DNA from: Amycolatopsis nigrescens CSC17Ta-90
GTDB lineage: Bacteria > Actinomycetota > Actinomycetes > Mycobacteriales > Pseudonocardiaceae
Assembly (NCBI RefSeq): GCF_000384315.1
Contig: NZ_ARVW01000001.1
Coordinates: forward strand, 2,117,746 to 2,181,745
DNA: 64,000 bases
Direction: 5' to 3'
In this document: piece by piece, positions 1 to 7,775 of the stretch
Layout: every line of letters begins with the position of its first letter
Position numbering within the stretch: position 1 is the first letter of the stretch
Position numbers and translations under genes: made by a program
Notes under the pieces: generated by a model
The model's database searches: none
What the model was told of the DNA's origin: nothing
Seen by the model: only the letters and a program-made list of their open reading frames with translations

Positions 1-270
1 CGGGCCATGACGGGGCTGCGGATCGGTGACGAGCCGGACGCGCTGGAAGGGATTCTCGGCTGCACCCGTGCCGCGGTGCTGCGCCTGCTGACCGGGGAGA
101 ACACCACCAGTGGCATCGCCCGTCAGCTCGGCATCAGCCAGGCGTCGGCTTCCGAACATGCGGCGGCGTTGCGGGCGGCCGGTCTGGTCATCAGCCGCCG
201 CGAGGGCAAGGCCGTCGTACATCATGCCGGCGCGCTCGGCCTCGACCTGATCAGCACCAACACTCCGTAG
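1..270 (+). CDS. Winged-helix (ArsR-like) regulator, C-terminal part
   Basis: The reading frame is open to the left edge, so the first ATG at position 7 is probably internal and the gene is cut by the window. The visible 89 residues form a winged helix-turn-helix: a helix with TRAAVLRLLTG, a recognition region GISQASASEHAAALRAAG, and a wing with LVISRREGKAVVHH. This resembles the C-terminal DNA-binding domain of longer actinobacterial ArsR-like regulators, in which the HTH follows an unrelated N-terminal domain. The effector and targets cannot be inferred from the fragment. A strong hairpin follows the stop codon. Confidence 0.7.
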   Translation, partial: RAMTGLRIGDEPDALEGILGCTRAAVLRLLTGENTTSGIARQLGISQASASEHAAALRAAGLVISRREGKAVVHHAGALGLDLISTNTP

Positions 271-281
271 CGCGCCGTTCC

Positions 282-313
282 GCAATGGTTTCGGCCTGGG
301 CCGAAACCATTGC
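282..313. terminator. 15-bp perfect hairpin after the ArsR-like gene
   Basis: The arms at 282-296 (GCAATGGTTTCGGCC) and 299-313 are perfect reverse complements around a two-base centre. The hairpin begins 12 bases after the stop of the left-edge gene and ends over 100 bases before the next start. Position and strength fit a transcription terminator; there is no clear U tract. Confidence 0.7.
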
Positions 314-421
314 ACCCTCCGGCCCAGCGAGAACACAATCGAGTCGCAAATATCGGGGGAGGGATCGAAACATGCCCGAACATATTGGTCGCAGGCGCGT
401 GGCGAAGGGGGAAAGGATCCG

Positions 422-811
422 ATGATATCGACGAAAAGAATGGTCGCCGCCGTCGCGCTCGTGGCACCGATGGTTGCCGTTAATCCGCCGGTGGCCCAAG
501 CGGGAGACGAATGCCGTCCCGGCGAACTGTGCCTGTACGAGGGACTGAGCTACGACGGCCCGGCCATCGCCAAAGATTGTGTGGAGCCCGGGTTCTACAA
601 CATCGGCCGCGAACGCGCATGGAGCGACCGCACCCATTCGTTCCGGAACTACCTGCCACCCGGTACCCAGGTCTGGTTCTACGACTGGAACGGCGACCAG
701 GAAAAGTGGGTGGAGGTGAGCCGATCGGTCGCACCGGACGAGGCGCACCACATCGTCAAAGGCGGGGCAGCGATCTCGGACGGGATCTTCATCAACGACT
801 GCGGCCACTGA
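422..811 (+). CDS. Secreted peptidase inhibitor I36-like protein
   Basis: This 129-residue protein starts with a Sec signal peptide (basic MISTKR, a hydrophobic core, and a likely cut after AQA near residue 27). The mature part is cysteine-containing (CRPGELCLYE near the start, NDCGH at the end) and has the crystallin-like pattern of the actinobacterial peptidase inhibitor I36/SMPI-like group, which block extracellular metalloproteases. A GAAAGGA ribosome site precedes the ATG. It appears to be a single-gene unit, with a terminator hairpin upstream. The inhibitor role is family knowledge; the specific protease target is unknown. Confidence 0.75.
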   Translation: MISTKRMVAAVALVAPMVAVNPPVAQAGDECRPGELCLYEGLSYDGPAIAKDCVEPGFYNIGRERAWSDRTHSFRNYLPPGTQVWFYDWNGDQEKWVEVSRSVAPDEAHHIVKGGAAISDGIFINDCGH

Positions 812-900
812 GGCGAATGCCGACCGCGTGTGGCCGGACCGCGGCCCGCATAGGATCATGCTGGCCAGTCAGAACTGGGGGTCGGTCCGGCCCTCGCTGG

Positions 901-2073
901 TCAGGTACCCAGGCCGAGGAAAACCTCGTGCAGTCCGGCCTTGGCCTCGAAACCGATCCCCGGCGCATCGGTGAGCGCGATCCGGCCGTTCTGCACCACG
1001 GCCGAATCCGCGAAACCACCGGTCGGCTGGAACTCCCCCGGATACGACTCATTGCCACCGAGTTTCAACGCGGCCGCGATGTGCAAGGAGAACTGATGCC
1101 CGCCGTGCGGAACGCAGCGGCGCGACGACCACCCGTGTCGGTGGAGCATGTCCTGGATCCGGAAGTACTCGACCAATCCGTAGCTGAGCACCGGATCGAC
1201 CTGGATGGTGTCGCGGTCCGGCCGCATTCCCGCGTAGCGGACGAGATTGCGCGCGTCCGCGCACGAGAACAGGTTCTCCCCGGTGGCCAGCGGGCCTGAA
1301 TACCGCTCGGCGACGGTGGCGTGCAGGGCGTAGTCCAGCGGGTCTCCCGGTTCCTCGTACCAGAAGAGGCCATAGGGCTCAAGGGCTTCGCCGTAGCGCA
1401 GGGCGGTGTCCAGATCGAACCTGCCGTTGGCGTCAACGGCGAGCCGGGAACCGTCCCCGCCGAGCACGGTCAGCACCGCTTCGATCCGCTCGAGGTCCTC
1501 GGCCAGCTCGGCCCCGGCTATCTTGATCTTCACCACCCGATAGCCGAGGTCGAGAAAACGCTTCATCTCGTCCTGGAGTTCGGATAGTCCCTTGCCGGGT
1601 GCGTAGTATCCGCCGGCCGCGTAGACGAATACGTCCTCGTCCGGTTCGCCGAGGCCGTAGCGCCGGGCCAGCCAATGGCACAGGGGCAGGTCGGCGATCT
1701 TGGCGGCGAGGTCGAACAGCGCCATGTCGACCACCCCGACCGCCACCGATCGTTCCCCGTGGCCGCCCGGTTTCTCGTTGCGCATCATCACCTCCCAGGC
1801 GCGCTCCGGGTCAATATTGGTGCCGTCTTCGGTCAGCAGCTCTTCAGGCGGGGCCTGGAGCAGCCGCGGGATGATGCGGCGGCGCAGGATCTCGCCCGCG
1901 CTGTAGCGGCCGTTCGAACTGAACCCGTAGCCCACCACCGGGTGCCCGTTGCGGGTCACGTCGGACACGACCGCGGCTATCGAGCAGTCCATTTCCCGGA
2001 AACTGATGTACGCGTTGCTGATCGACGACTTGATCGGGATGGTGCCCTCGTGGATGGCCACGATTCGCGGCAT
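901..2073 (-). CDS. tarD: D(-)-tartrate dehydratase-like enolase-superfamily enzyme
   Basis: The 390-residue protein has the two-domain enolase-superfamily fold. The N-terminal capping domain includes NEKPGGHGERSVAVG (about 99-113). The barrel carries KIK at 182-184, DAN at 214-216, YEEPGDPLDY near 239, GENLFS near 265 and PHGGHQ with His323. As I recall the Bradyrhizobium D-tartrate dehydratase, its catalytic and metal residues (Lys184, Asp213, Glu239, Glu265, His322) line up with these almost one to one, and flanking motifs such as GGNESYP are shared. The predicted reaction is dehydration of D-tartrate to oxaloacetate. It starts two bases after the stop of the dicarboxylate carrier gene, so the two are probably co-transcribed. 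Another closely related acid-sugar substrate is possible. Confidence 0.85.
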   Translation of the reverse strand: MPRIVAIHEGTIPIKSSISNAYISFREMDCSIAAVVSDVTRNGHPVVGYGFSSNGRYSAGEILRRRIIPRLLQAPPEELLTEDGTNIDPERAWEVMMRNEKPGGHGERSVAVGVVDMALFDLAAKIADLPLCHWLARRYGLGEPDEDVFVYAAGGYYAPGKGLSELQDEMKRFLDLGYRVVKIKIAGAELAEDLERIEAVLTVLGGDGSRLAVDANGRFDLDTALRYGEALEPYGLFWYEEPGDPLDYALHATVAERYSGPLATGENLFSCADARNLVRYAGMRPDRDTIQVDPVLSYGLVEYFRIQDMLHRHGWSSRRCVPHGGHQFSLHIAAALKLGGNESYPGEFQPTGGFADSAVVQNGRIALTDAPGIGFEAKAGLHEVFLGLGT

Positions 2074-2075
2074 GG

Positions 2076-3434
2076 TCAGGTCTCCTCTGGTCGTTTGCCG
2101 GCCGTTCGCCGTCGCCGGCCGATGGTCTGCTCGAGCTTTTCGGTGTCCACGCCGCCGGGTTCCCAGCACGCCACCGCGATGGCGGCGACCGCGTTGCCCA
2201 GCACGTTCGTCATCGCCCGCATCAGCGACAGGAAGCGTTCCACGGACAGGATGAGCGCCAGGCCGGCGACCGGGATGAAATGGACCGCGGCGATCAGGTT
2301 CGCCAGCGTGACGAAGGCGGAGCCGGTGATTCCGGCGGTGCCCTTGGACAGGAACAGGAACACCAGGAACAACGTGAACTGTTCGGTGAAGCCCAGTTCG
2401 ATGCCGTACACCTGCGCGATGAAGACCGCGGACATCGGTACCACGACGGCGACCCCGTCGAGGTTGAACGAATATCCGGTGGGCACCACCATGCCGACCA
2501 CATCGCGTTTGAGGCCGAACTCCTCCAGCCGCGCCATCAGATGCGGCATGACCGCCTCCGACGACGAGGTGCCGAGCACGATGTAGAGCTCCTTGCGCAG
2601 CCCGCGGATCAGCCGGAACAGCGAGACCCCGCACAGCCGGGTGACCGTGCCGAGCACCAGCGACAGGAAAATGATCAGGGTGACCAGTGCGAGCCCCACG
2701 TACTTCATCAGCGCGGTGAGCGTTTCCGGGCCGTACTTGCCGACCGTGTAGGAAACCGCCCCGAACACACCGATGGGCGCGAGCCGGATGATCATCGCGA
2801 CGAGCCGGAAGAAGACCTCGGTCAGCCTGCCGCAGCCGCGGAGGATCGGATCGGACACGGTCTTCGGCAGCTTGAGCAGTGCGACGGCGAACAGGACGGC
2901 GAACACCAGCACCTGGATGATGTGGCCGGTGGCGAACGCGTTCACCACGTTGTGCGGTATCAGATCGAGCAGGAAATCGCCGATGGATTTCTGCTCGGCA
3001 CCCTCCACGTAGCTGCCGAGGTCGTCGGACGCTTCGGCGGGCGGGGCAACGCCGTCGCCGGGCCGGAAGATGTTGATCGCCGCCAGCCCGAGCAGGGTGC
3101 CGATGGTGGTGACGAGCTCGAAGTAGAGGATGGCCTTCAGCGCGATCCGGCCGACGGCCTTCATCCCGCCGACCGAGACGATCCCGGTGACCACCACCAG
3201 GAACACGATCGGCGGGATGCACAGCCGGATCAGGTCGATGAATATGTCCGCCAACGGCTTCAGGCCCGCCGCGGTGTCCGGCACGATCAGGCCGAACACC
3301 GCGGCCACGATCGCCGCGACCAGGACTTGCACGCCGGTGTTCCCGGCAAGGCGCCGCCAGCGCGGTCGCAACTTCGGCGGTGGGGCTGTCGGTGTTTCGG
3401 TGTCGTTTTCGGTTGGGCCGCTCATCTGTCTCAC
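2076..3434 (-). CDS. DAACS dicarboxylate:cation symporter (DctA-like)
   Basis: This 452-residue membrane protein belongs to the dicarboxylate/amino acid:cation symporter family. The substrate-site segments are recognisable: a serine-rich hairpin with GTSSSEAVMPHL, the TM7 motif GYSFNLDGVAV (DGV where DctA usually has DGT), and a second hairpin SKGTAGITGSAF. The N-terminal 30 residues are polar and cytoplasmic. It probably imports tartrate or a related C4-dicarboxylate for the adjacent dehydratase, whose gene follows after two bases. The start is either GTG at 3434 or ATG at 3425; both have weak purine-rich upstream sequence. Confidence 0.88.
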   Translation of the reverse strand: MRQMSGPTENDTETPTAPPPKLRPRWRRLAGNTGVQVLVAAIVAAVFGLIVPDTAAGLKPLADIFIDLIRLCIPPIVFLVVVTGIVSVGGMKAVGRIALKAILYFELVTTIGTLLGLAAINIFRPGDGVAPPAEASDDLGSYVEGAEQKSIGDFLLDLIPHNVVNAFATGHIIQVLVFAVLFAVALLKLPKTVSDPILRGCGRLTEVFFRLVAMIIRLAPIGVFGAVSYTVGKYGPETLTALMKYVGLALVTLIIFLSLVLGTVTRLCGVSLFRLIRGLRKELYIVLGTSSSEAVMPHLMARLEEFGLKRDVVGMVVPTGYSFNLDGVAVVVPMSAVFIAQVYGIELGFTEQFTLFLVFLFLSKGTAGITGSAFVTLANLIAAVHFIPVAGLALILSVERFLSLMRAMTNVLGNAVAAIAVACWEPGGVDTEKLEQTIGRRRRTAGKRPEET

Positions 3435-3563
3435 CGCTCTTCGTTGAGGGGCGATCGGGTTGCTGAACCGGAACCGGCGGGGCCGGGCCGGTCGACGTGT
3501 GACCGTGTTGTCAGCGTTGTCGGCGTTGTCGGCGTTGTCGGCGATACCGAGCAGGCGTTGTAC

Positions 3564-4679
3564 TCACCGATCGGGCACGACGGTCTCCCGCAGCGCGTCG
3601 CGATCCACCGTCAGGCCGAGGCCCGGCCGGTCCGGGATCGCGATCCGTCCGTCGACGGGCTGGGGAGCGTCCGGGAACAGCAGGTTGCCGACCTGAACCA
3701 TGCCCACGTGCCATTCCAGAATCCAGCCGTTCATCAGCCCGGCCAGGGTGTGCATGTTGAACAGCGGCCAGCCACCGCCGTGCGCCACCGGCAGGTTGTA
3801 GATCTGCGCCAGGTGCGCCGCCTTGCGCGCCTCGGTGAAACCGCCGCAGTAGCAGACGTTCGGCTGCAGAATGTCGACCGCCTGGCGCTCGACCAGTTCC
3901 CGCAGCCGCCACCGGTGCCCTTCCATCTGACCGGCCGCCAGCGGGATCCCGGTGTGCGCCCGCAGATCGGCCATGGCCCGCGCGTCGTTCTGGTGCAGCG
4001 GCTCCTCGAACCAGGTCAGCTGGTACTCCTCGATGGCCCGACACAGGAACTTCGCGTCGGTGGGCGTGAACAGGTAGTTGGCGTCGATCATGATGTCGAT
4101 GTCGTCGCCGACCGCCTCGCGCACGGTGCGCACCCTGGCGGCGTCCTCCCGCCATCCGCCCTCGTCCACGCCGACGACCAGCTTCAGCGCGCGGAAACCC
4201 CGAGCGACCTGCAATCGGGCGGCTTCGGCGAGCAGTTCGCGGTCGTACTGCGGAAATCCGAACGTCACGTAGGTCGGCAGCTCGGTCCGCGCCCCGCCGA
4301 GCAGGCTGGCCACCGAGCGCCCCGCGTCCTTGCCCTTGATGTCCCACAACGCGATGTCCAGCAACGACAACGCGCTGGACACCACGCCGGTCATCGCCCG
4401 CGGATTCAGTGAGCGCCAGACCCGCTGGTGCACGGCCTCGACCTCGCGCGGGTCCAGGCCGGCCACCACCGGCAGGAAATGGCGCTCCAGTGCGACCACC
4501 ACCGACCTGGCCAGGAAGTGCCCGGTGATCGCGACCCCGGTCAGCCCGTCGTCCGTCTCCACCTCGCAGAACACGAACTCCTTCTGCTCCTCGCGGCCGT
4601 AGCCGTCGACCTTGCCGCTCAGCAGCGGCACCTCGATCGACGTGGTGTGCACGCTCGCCCGGATGTTCTTGATCTTCAT
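3564..4679 (-). CDS. Mandelate racemase-family acid-sugar dehydratase
   Basis: The 371-residue enolase-superfamily protein begins at an ATG preceded by GAGGGGG with good spacing. Metal-binding acids are seen at Asp199 (DIMIDANY) and Glu225 (WFEEP). A mandelate-racemase type His-Asp dyad is present: Asp269 in AVDILQPN and His300 in VAHGGGW. Two usual active-site residues differ: the KxK motif reads K166-L-V168, and the third metal ligand position reads AGQ (Gln251) instead of GE. The enzyme probably dehydrates or isomerises an acid sugar using the His-Asp side only. It sits between the tartrate operon and a divergent GntR regulator, suggesting shared control; the substrate cannot be named. Confidence 0.78.
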   Translation of the reverse strand: MKIKNIRASVHTTSIEVPLLSGKVDGYGREEQKEFVFCEVETDDGLTGVAITGHFLARSVVVALERHFLPVVAGLDPREVEAVHQRVWRSLNPRAMTGVVSSALSLLDIALWDIKGKDAGRSVASLLGGARTELPTYVTFGFPQYDRELLAEAARLQVARGFRALKLVVGVDEGGWREDAARVRTVREAVGDDIDIMIDANYLFTPTDAKFLCRAIEEYQLTWFEEPLHQNDARAMADLRAHTGIPLAAGQMEGHRWRLRELVERQAVDILQPNVCYCGGFTEARKAAHLAQIYNLPVAHGGGWPLFNMHTLAGLMNGWILEWHVGMVQVGNLLFPDAPQPVDGRIAIPDRPGLGLTVDRDALRETVVPDR

Positions 4680-4735
4680 GCGCGCCCCCTCGGGGTCTCG
4701 CCGGCAGTGCGGCAAAGTCTGGATGCGAAATCGCC

Positions 4736-4857
4736 AACTGTCAACGATTTGCACTTGCGCACCACAGTCGCAGGTCAGGGCGGTAGCTGCTGACAGGCCG
4801 TGGGGATAAAACCGGCTAATCGGGCGCTGACCTGGGGATGGTAGTTTGTTGACAGTT
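4736..4857. promoter_or_regulatory. Inverted TTGACA boxes in divergent promoter region
   Basis: AACTGTCAAC at 4736-4745 and GTTGACAGTT at 4848-4857 are exact reverse complements about 100 bases apart in the gap between the dehydratase and the GntR gene. Each contains a consensus -35 hexamer TTGACA pointing at its own gene. For the leftward gene a CAGACT hexamer lies 17 bases downstream as a possible -10. The repeats could be divergent promoters, paired operators for the GntR protein, or both. Confidence 0.45.
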
Positions 4858-4870
4858 TGCCGTCACCGTT

Positions 4871-5605
4871 GTGGAGGGGTTGGCGAGAACCGTGCGTGAC
4901 AACGTGGAGGCGATGACGGCGTTGCAGCGCCGGGTGGCCGAACGCCAGGCCACCTCGCTACCCCATCTGATCGTCGAAGAGCTGGAAGAGATGATCATCG
5001 CCGGGACGCTGCGGGGCGGCGACCGGATCAACGAATCCGCGCTGGCCATCCGGCTGGGGGTCAGCAGGGGCCCGGTCCGGGAGGCGTGCCGCCACCTCGA
5101 ACGCAGCCGGCTGGTGGAATTCCGGGTCAACCGCGGCATGTTCGTCCGGGAGATCTCCATCGAGGAGGCCGTCCAGCTCTACGACGTCCGGGCCGCCCTC
5201 TTCGGACTGGCCGGGCGGCTGGCCGCCGCGCGGATCAGCGCCGACGATGCCGACGCGCTGCGGGCCAAGATCCAGCGGCTGGAGGACACCACCAGCATGG
5301 ACGACTACTACCCGGTCAACGTCGACCTGCACCGGCATCTGGTGTCCCTGTCCGGTAATTCCCGGCTGGTCGAGCTGTACGACAACATCTCCAAGGAACT
5401 GCACCTGTTCCGCCGGCACGGACTCGAACCGAGCACCGCCCGGCACACCTCCAACAACCAGCACCGGCACATCGTCGACGTGCTGCAGGCCGGTTCCGCC
5501 GAAGAGGCAGGCAGCCTGATGGAAGCCCACATCCTCGCCGGAAAGCACCGAATGCTCGCCGACCACGACCAACCCCAGCGCGCGCAACCGAAGCCGGGAC
5601 GGTGA
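4871..5605 (+). CDS. GntR-family regulator with FCD domain
   Basis: This is a FadR-subfamily regulator of up to 244 residues. The N-terminal winged helix includes LRGGDRINESALAIRLGVSR and GPVREACRHLE; the helical FCD ligand-binding domain has VNVDLHRHLVSLSGN and ends with EAGSLMEAHI, giving the Asp/His metal-site pattern typical of carboxylate-sensing members. Divergence from the dehydratase genes suggests that it controls tartrate or acid-sugar catabolism and senses a carboxylate. The start is uncertain: GTG at 4871, GTG at 4892 or ATG at 4913, none with an ideal ribosome site. Confidence 0.85.
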   Translation: MEGLARTVRDNVEAMTALQRRVAERQATSLPHLIVEELEEMIIAGTLRGGDRINESALAIRLGVSRGPVREACRHLERSRLVEFRVNRGMFVREISIEEAVQLYDVRAALFGLAGRLAAARISADDADALRAKIQRLEDTTSMDDYYPVNVDLHRHLVSLSGNSRLVELYDNISKELHLFRRHGLEPSTARHTSNNQHRHIVDVLQAGSAEEAGSLMEAHILAGKHRMLADHDQPQRAQPKPGR

Positions 5606-5725
5606 TCCGGGCCGCAGGCGGCACGGCGAGTGTCCACATGAGACACATATCTTGGAAGACCACCAGTGGCGAATTCAGCCTCCCGACGCTGACCGGCGTA
5701 CTGCGCGTCCGGCGGCCGTGAGGTA

Positions 5726-5754
5726 GTTCAACATTAAGAGGGTTGACGTTGAAC
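5726..5754. promoter_or_regulatory. 29-bp operator-like site 1 (MarR module)
   Basis: GTTCAAC at 5726-5732 and GTTGAAC at 5748-5754 form 7-bp inverted arms across 29 bases, upstream of the MBL-fold hydrolase. The left half continues with ATTAAGAG. The span and internal bases match two other sites at 5772 and 6642, which suggests they bind the same protein, most simply the MarR protein encoded next door. Confidence 0.6.
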
Positions 5755-5771
5755 CAACCCCTGTGGTCTTA

Positions 5772-5800
5772 TCTCAACGTTAAGATTGTCTTTGTTGAGA
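5772..5800. promoter_or_regulatory. 29-bp operator-like site 2 (MarR module)
   Basis: TCTCAAC at 5772-5778 and GTTGAGA at 5794-5800 are 7-bp inverted arms over exactly 29 bases. The left half reads TCTCAACGTTAAGA, close to site 1. The right arm overlaps the AGAGGA ribosome site of the hydrolase, so occupancy would block both transcription and initiation. Confidence 0.6.
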
Positions 5801-5809
5801 GGAAGTCGC

Positions 5810-6619
5810 GTGACCAACGACGGTGCACTACCCATCTGCCTGGCTTGTGGAATGCAGTACTCGGGGCCGCGGGCCGACTGTCCTGTCTGCGAGGACGAAC
5901 GCAACTACGTGCCCGCGGCGGGACAGCGGTGGACCAGCCTGGAGCAGCTGCGCGCCAGCGGGTACACCGGCCGGCTCCAGCAAGAGGCTCCCGGCATCAT
6001 CGGTATCGGCACGGAACCGAAGTTCGCGATCAGCCAGCGCGCGTTGCTGGTCCGGGCCGCATCGGGGAACGTCCTGTGGGACTGCATCTCCTACCTCGAT
6101 GACGACCTGGTGGCTTTGGTCAAGGAGCTGGGCGGGATCAGCGCCATCGCGATCAGCCATCCGCATTACTACGGTGCGATGGTCGAGTGGAGCAGGGCTT
6201 TCGACGTGCCGATCTATCTGCACGAGAACGACGCGCAGTGGATCGGTCGTTCCGATCCCGCGATTCAGCTGTGGAGCGGGCGTTCCAAGCAGCTCGCTCC
6301 GGACCTGACCCTGCTCAACCTCGGGGTGCATTTCGCGGGCGGGACGGTGTTGCACTGGCGCGACGGCGCCGAAGGCAAGGGGACGCTGCTGTCCGGCGAC
6401 ATCGTGCAGGTCACGCCGGACCCCACGGTGGTCACCTTCATGTACAGCTTCCCGACCTGGATCCCCGAACGCCCGTCTGTGGTGCGCACGGCGGTGGAGC
6501 TCCTCGAGCCATACGAGTTCGACACGATCCACGGCGCCTGGTGGAACTTTGTCGTGCCTGCCAACGCGCACGAGGTGGTCCGCAAGTCGGCGAAGCGCTA
6601 TCTGGAAGCCGTGTCCTGA
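5810..6619 (+). CDS. MBL-fold metallohydrolase with N-terminal Cys motifs
   Basis: The GTG at 5810 is chosen because AGAGGA lies seven bases upstream, giving 269 residues. The N-terminus carries CLACG and CPVC pairs that could form a small zinc ribbon. The metallo-beta-lactamase part has an altered metal motif, HPHYYGAM, instead of HxHxDH, followed by LHEND, GGTVLHW and LSGDIVQV, where the later His and Asp ligands would sit. It belongs to a family of uncharacterised bacterial MBL hydrolases with the same N-terminal cysteines; the substrate is unknown. It is followed by a MarR gene 65 bases downstream and flanked by three matching operator-like sites. Confidence 0.75.
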   Translation: MTNDGALPICLACGMQYSGPRADCPVCEDERNYVPAAGQRWTSLEQLRASGYTGRLQQEAPGIIGIGTEPKFAISQRALLVRAASGNVLWDCISYLDDDLVALVKELGGISAIAISHPHYYGAMVEWSRAFDVPIYLHENDAQWIGRSDPAIQLWSGRSKQLAPDLTLLNLGVHFAGGTVLHWRDGAEGKGTLLSGDIVQVTPDPTVVTFMYSFPTWIPERPSVVRTAVELLEPYEFDTIHGAWWNFVVPANAHEVVRKSAKRYLEAVS

Positions 6620-6641
6620 CCCTGCCGCGCCAGGGGATTAA

Positions 6642-6670
6642 CCTTGACATTGAGAGTGTGCACGTCAAGG
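6642..6670. promoter_or_regulatory. 29-bp operator-like site 3 (MarR module)
   Basis: CCTTGAC at 6642-6648 and GTCAAGG at 6664-6670 are inverted arms over 29 bases, ending 14 bases before the marR start codon. With sites 1 and 2 it shares T at position 3, C at 7, TT at 9-10, AGA at 12-14, GT at 17-18, GT at 23-24 and A at 27. Position fits autoregulation. Confidence 0.6.
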
Positions 6671-6684
6671 TAAAGAGGGAGCGG

Positions 6685-7191
6685 ATGGCTGACGCGGTGG
6701 ACGCGGTGCTCGAACTCTGGCGCCGGGAACGTCCGGACCTCGAACCGGCGCTCTGGCCGGTCGGCGTGATCGCCCGGATCGGGCGGCTGTCCCGCTTGCT
6801 GGACAAGAACTTCAAGGACTTCTTCGCCCAGCACGGGCTGGAGACTTGGGAAATCGACGTGCTCACCACGCTGCGCCGCTCCGGCCCGCCCTACCGCCTC
6901 ACCGCCGGTGCGCTGCTCCGGGCCAGCATGGTCACCTCCGGCGCGATCACCAACCGGATCGACCGGATGGAATCCAAGGGACTGGTAGAGCGGGTGCGGG
7001 ACACCGACGACCGGCGTTCGATCCGGATCGCACTCACCCCCGAAGGCCATCGACTCCTGGACGAGGTGTTCCCACTGCACCTGGCGAACGAGGCGAGCAT
7101 CCTTCCTGCACTGAGCCACAAGGAGTACGAACAGCTCACAGCCGCGCTCCGCACCCTTCTCGAGCACTTCGGCGACACCACACTCGACTGA
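6685..7191 (+). CDS. MarR-family transcriptional regulator
   Basis: The ATG at 6685 follows GAGGGA, giving 168 residues with the MarR fold. The dimerising N-terminal helices contain RLSRLLDKNFKDFF, the HTH is GALLRASMVTSGAITNRIDR, and the wing has VRDTDDRRSIRIALTPEG. It probably represses both itself and the upstream MBL hydrolase through the three 29-bp sites and is released by a small aromatic or lipophilic ligand, as is usual in the family. The ligand is not evident. Confidence 0.88.
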   Translation: MADAVDAVLELWRRERPDLEPALWPVGVIARIGRLSRLLDKNFKDFFAQHGLETWEIDVLTTLRRSGPPYRLTAGALLRASMVTSGAITNRIDRMESKGLVERVRDTDDRRSIRIALTPEGHRLLDEVFPLHLANEASILPALSHKEYEQLTAALRTLLEHFGDTTLD

Positions 7192-7372
7192 ACGCGACCG
7201 CTCAGAATTCGATCCGCACTACCGAGGCGGGCTTGATGACCCCGGCCGGGTTCGGCGGCGTGTGCCCGCCGCCCGACGCGAGGCGCGAAGCGGCCTTCCC
7301 GGCCTCAGGCGACGGCGGCCACCAGCTCGGTCCGCGGTCGCCGGCGACCAGGATCGCCGGCACGGTGACCGT

Positions 7373-7723
7373 TCAGTCGTGGTCGGGAAGACCGCGCAGG
7401 TGATGGTCGGCCGCGTTCATCGCCTCGGCCAGCAGCCGGCGGACGTGTCCCCCGCGCGCCCGGTAGAGGATGCGCCGCCCGTCGCGGCGCTGGCTGACCA
7501 GCCCGGCCAGCCTCAGTTTCGCCAGGTGCTGGGACACCGCCGGGCGCCCGATGTCCACCGCGCCGGCCAGCGTGGCCACGTCGTACTCCGCCCCGCTCAG
7601 CAACCACAACATCCGCATCCGGGTGGGGTCGGCCAGCATGCGCAGCGCCGTCGCCGCCACCTCGATCTGCTCGGGCTCGGGCAGGCGGTGCCATTGGTCA
7701 CCTGTTTCGTCATGTGCGTACAT
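7373..7723 (-). CDS. ArsR/SmtB metal sensor, KmtR-like (Ni/Co)
   Basis: The start at 7723 (MYAHDE) has AGGTG just upstream; a GTG at 7729 is the alternative. The 116-residue protein has an ArsR winged helix (RMLADPTRMRMLWLL, then PAVSQHLAKLRLAG). As I recall Mycobacterium tuberculosis KmtR, it also begins MYAD and shares LADxTR and VSQHLAKLR. Its Ni/Co ligands are His88, Glu101, His102, His110 and His111. The C-terminus here keeps His, Asp-His, and His-Asp at the matching spacing (HVRRLLAEA, AADHHLRGLPDHD). I infer a Ni/Co-responsive repressor of the divergent exporter. Confidence 0.78.
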   Translation of the reverse strand: MYAHDETGDQWHRLPEPEQIEVAATALRMLADPTRMRMLWLLSGAEYDVATLAGAVDIGRPAVSQHLAKLRLAGLVSQRRDGRRILYRARGGHVRRLLAEAMNAADHHLRGLPDHD

Positions 7724-7725
7724 GA
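7710..7725. promoter_or_regulatory. Palindrome over the ArsR start codon
   Basis: TCATGT at 7710-7715 and ACATGA at 7720-7725 form a perfect 6-4-6 inverted repeat that covers the start codon of the ArsR gene, about 50 bases from the divergent MFS start. It could be an autoregulatory operator. It also lies in coding sequence, so chance is not excluded. Confidence 0.35.
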
Positions 7726-7775
7726 GCACCTATCGTCGAAGCCGTTCGGAGGAGAAGCGGCCAGAGAGGCACGAC

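Noticed and set aside
2280..4412. A 710-codon plus-strand open frame across the carrier and dehydratase genes
   Set aside because: It is antisense to two clearly homologous genes and its composition (Asp, Arg, Gln, His rich without folds) is typical of a shadow frame in G/C-rich DNA.
7192..7372. Possible alpha/beta-hydrolase C-terminal relic on the minus strand (PAILVAGDRG, then GGHTPP)
   Set aside because: The match is two short motifs with no start, elbow or continuous frame; too weak to call.
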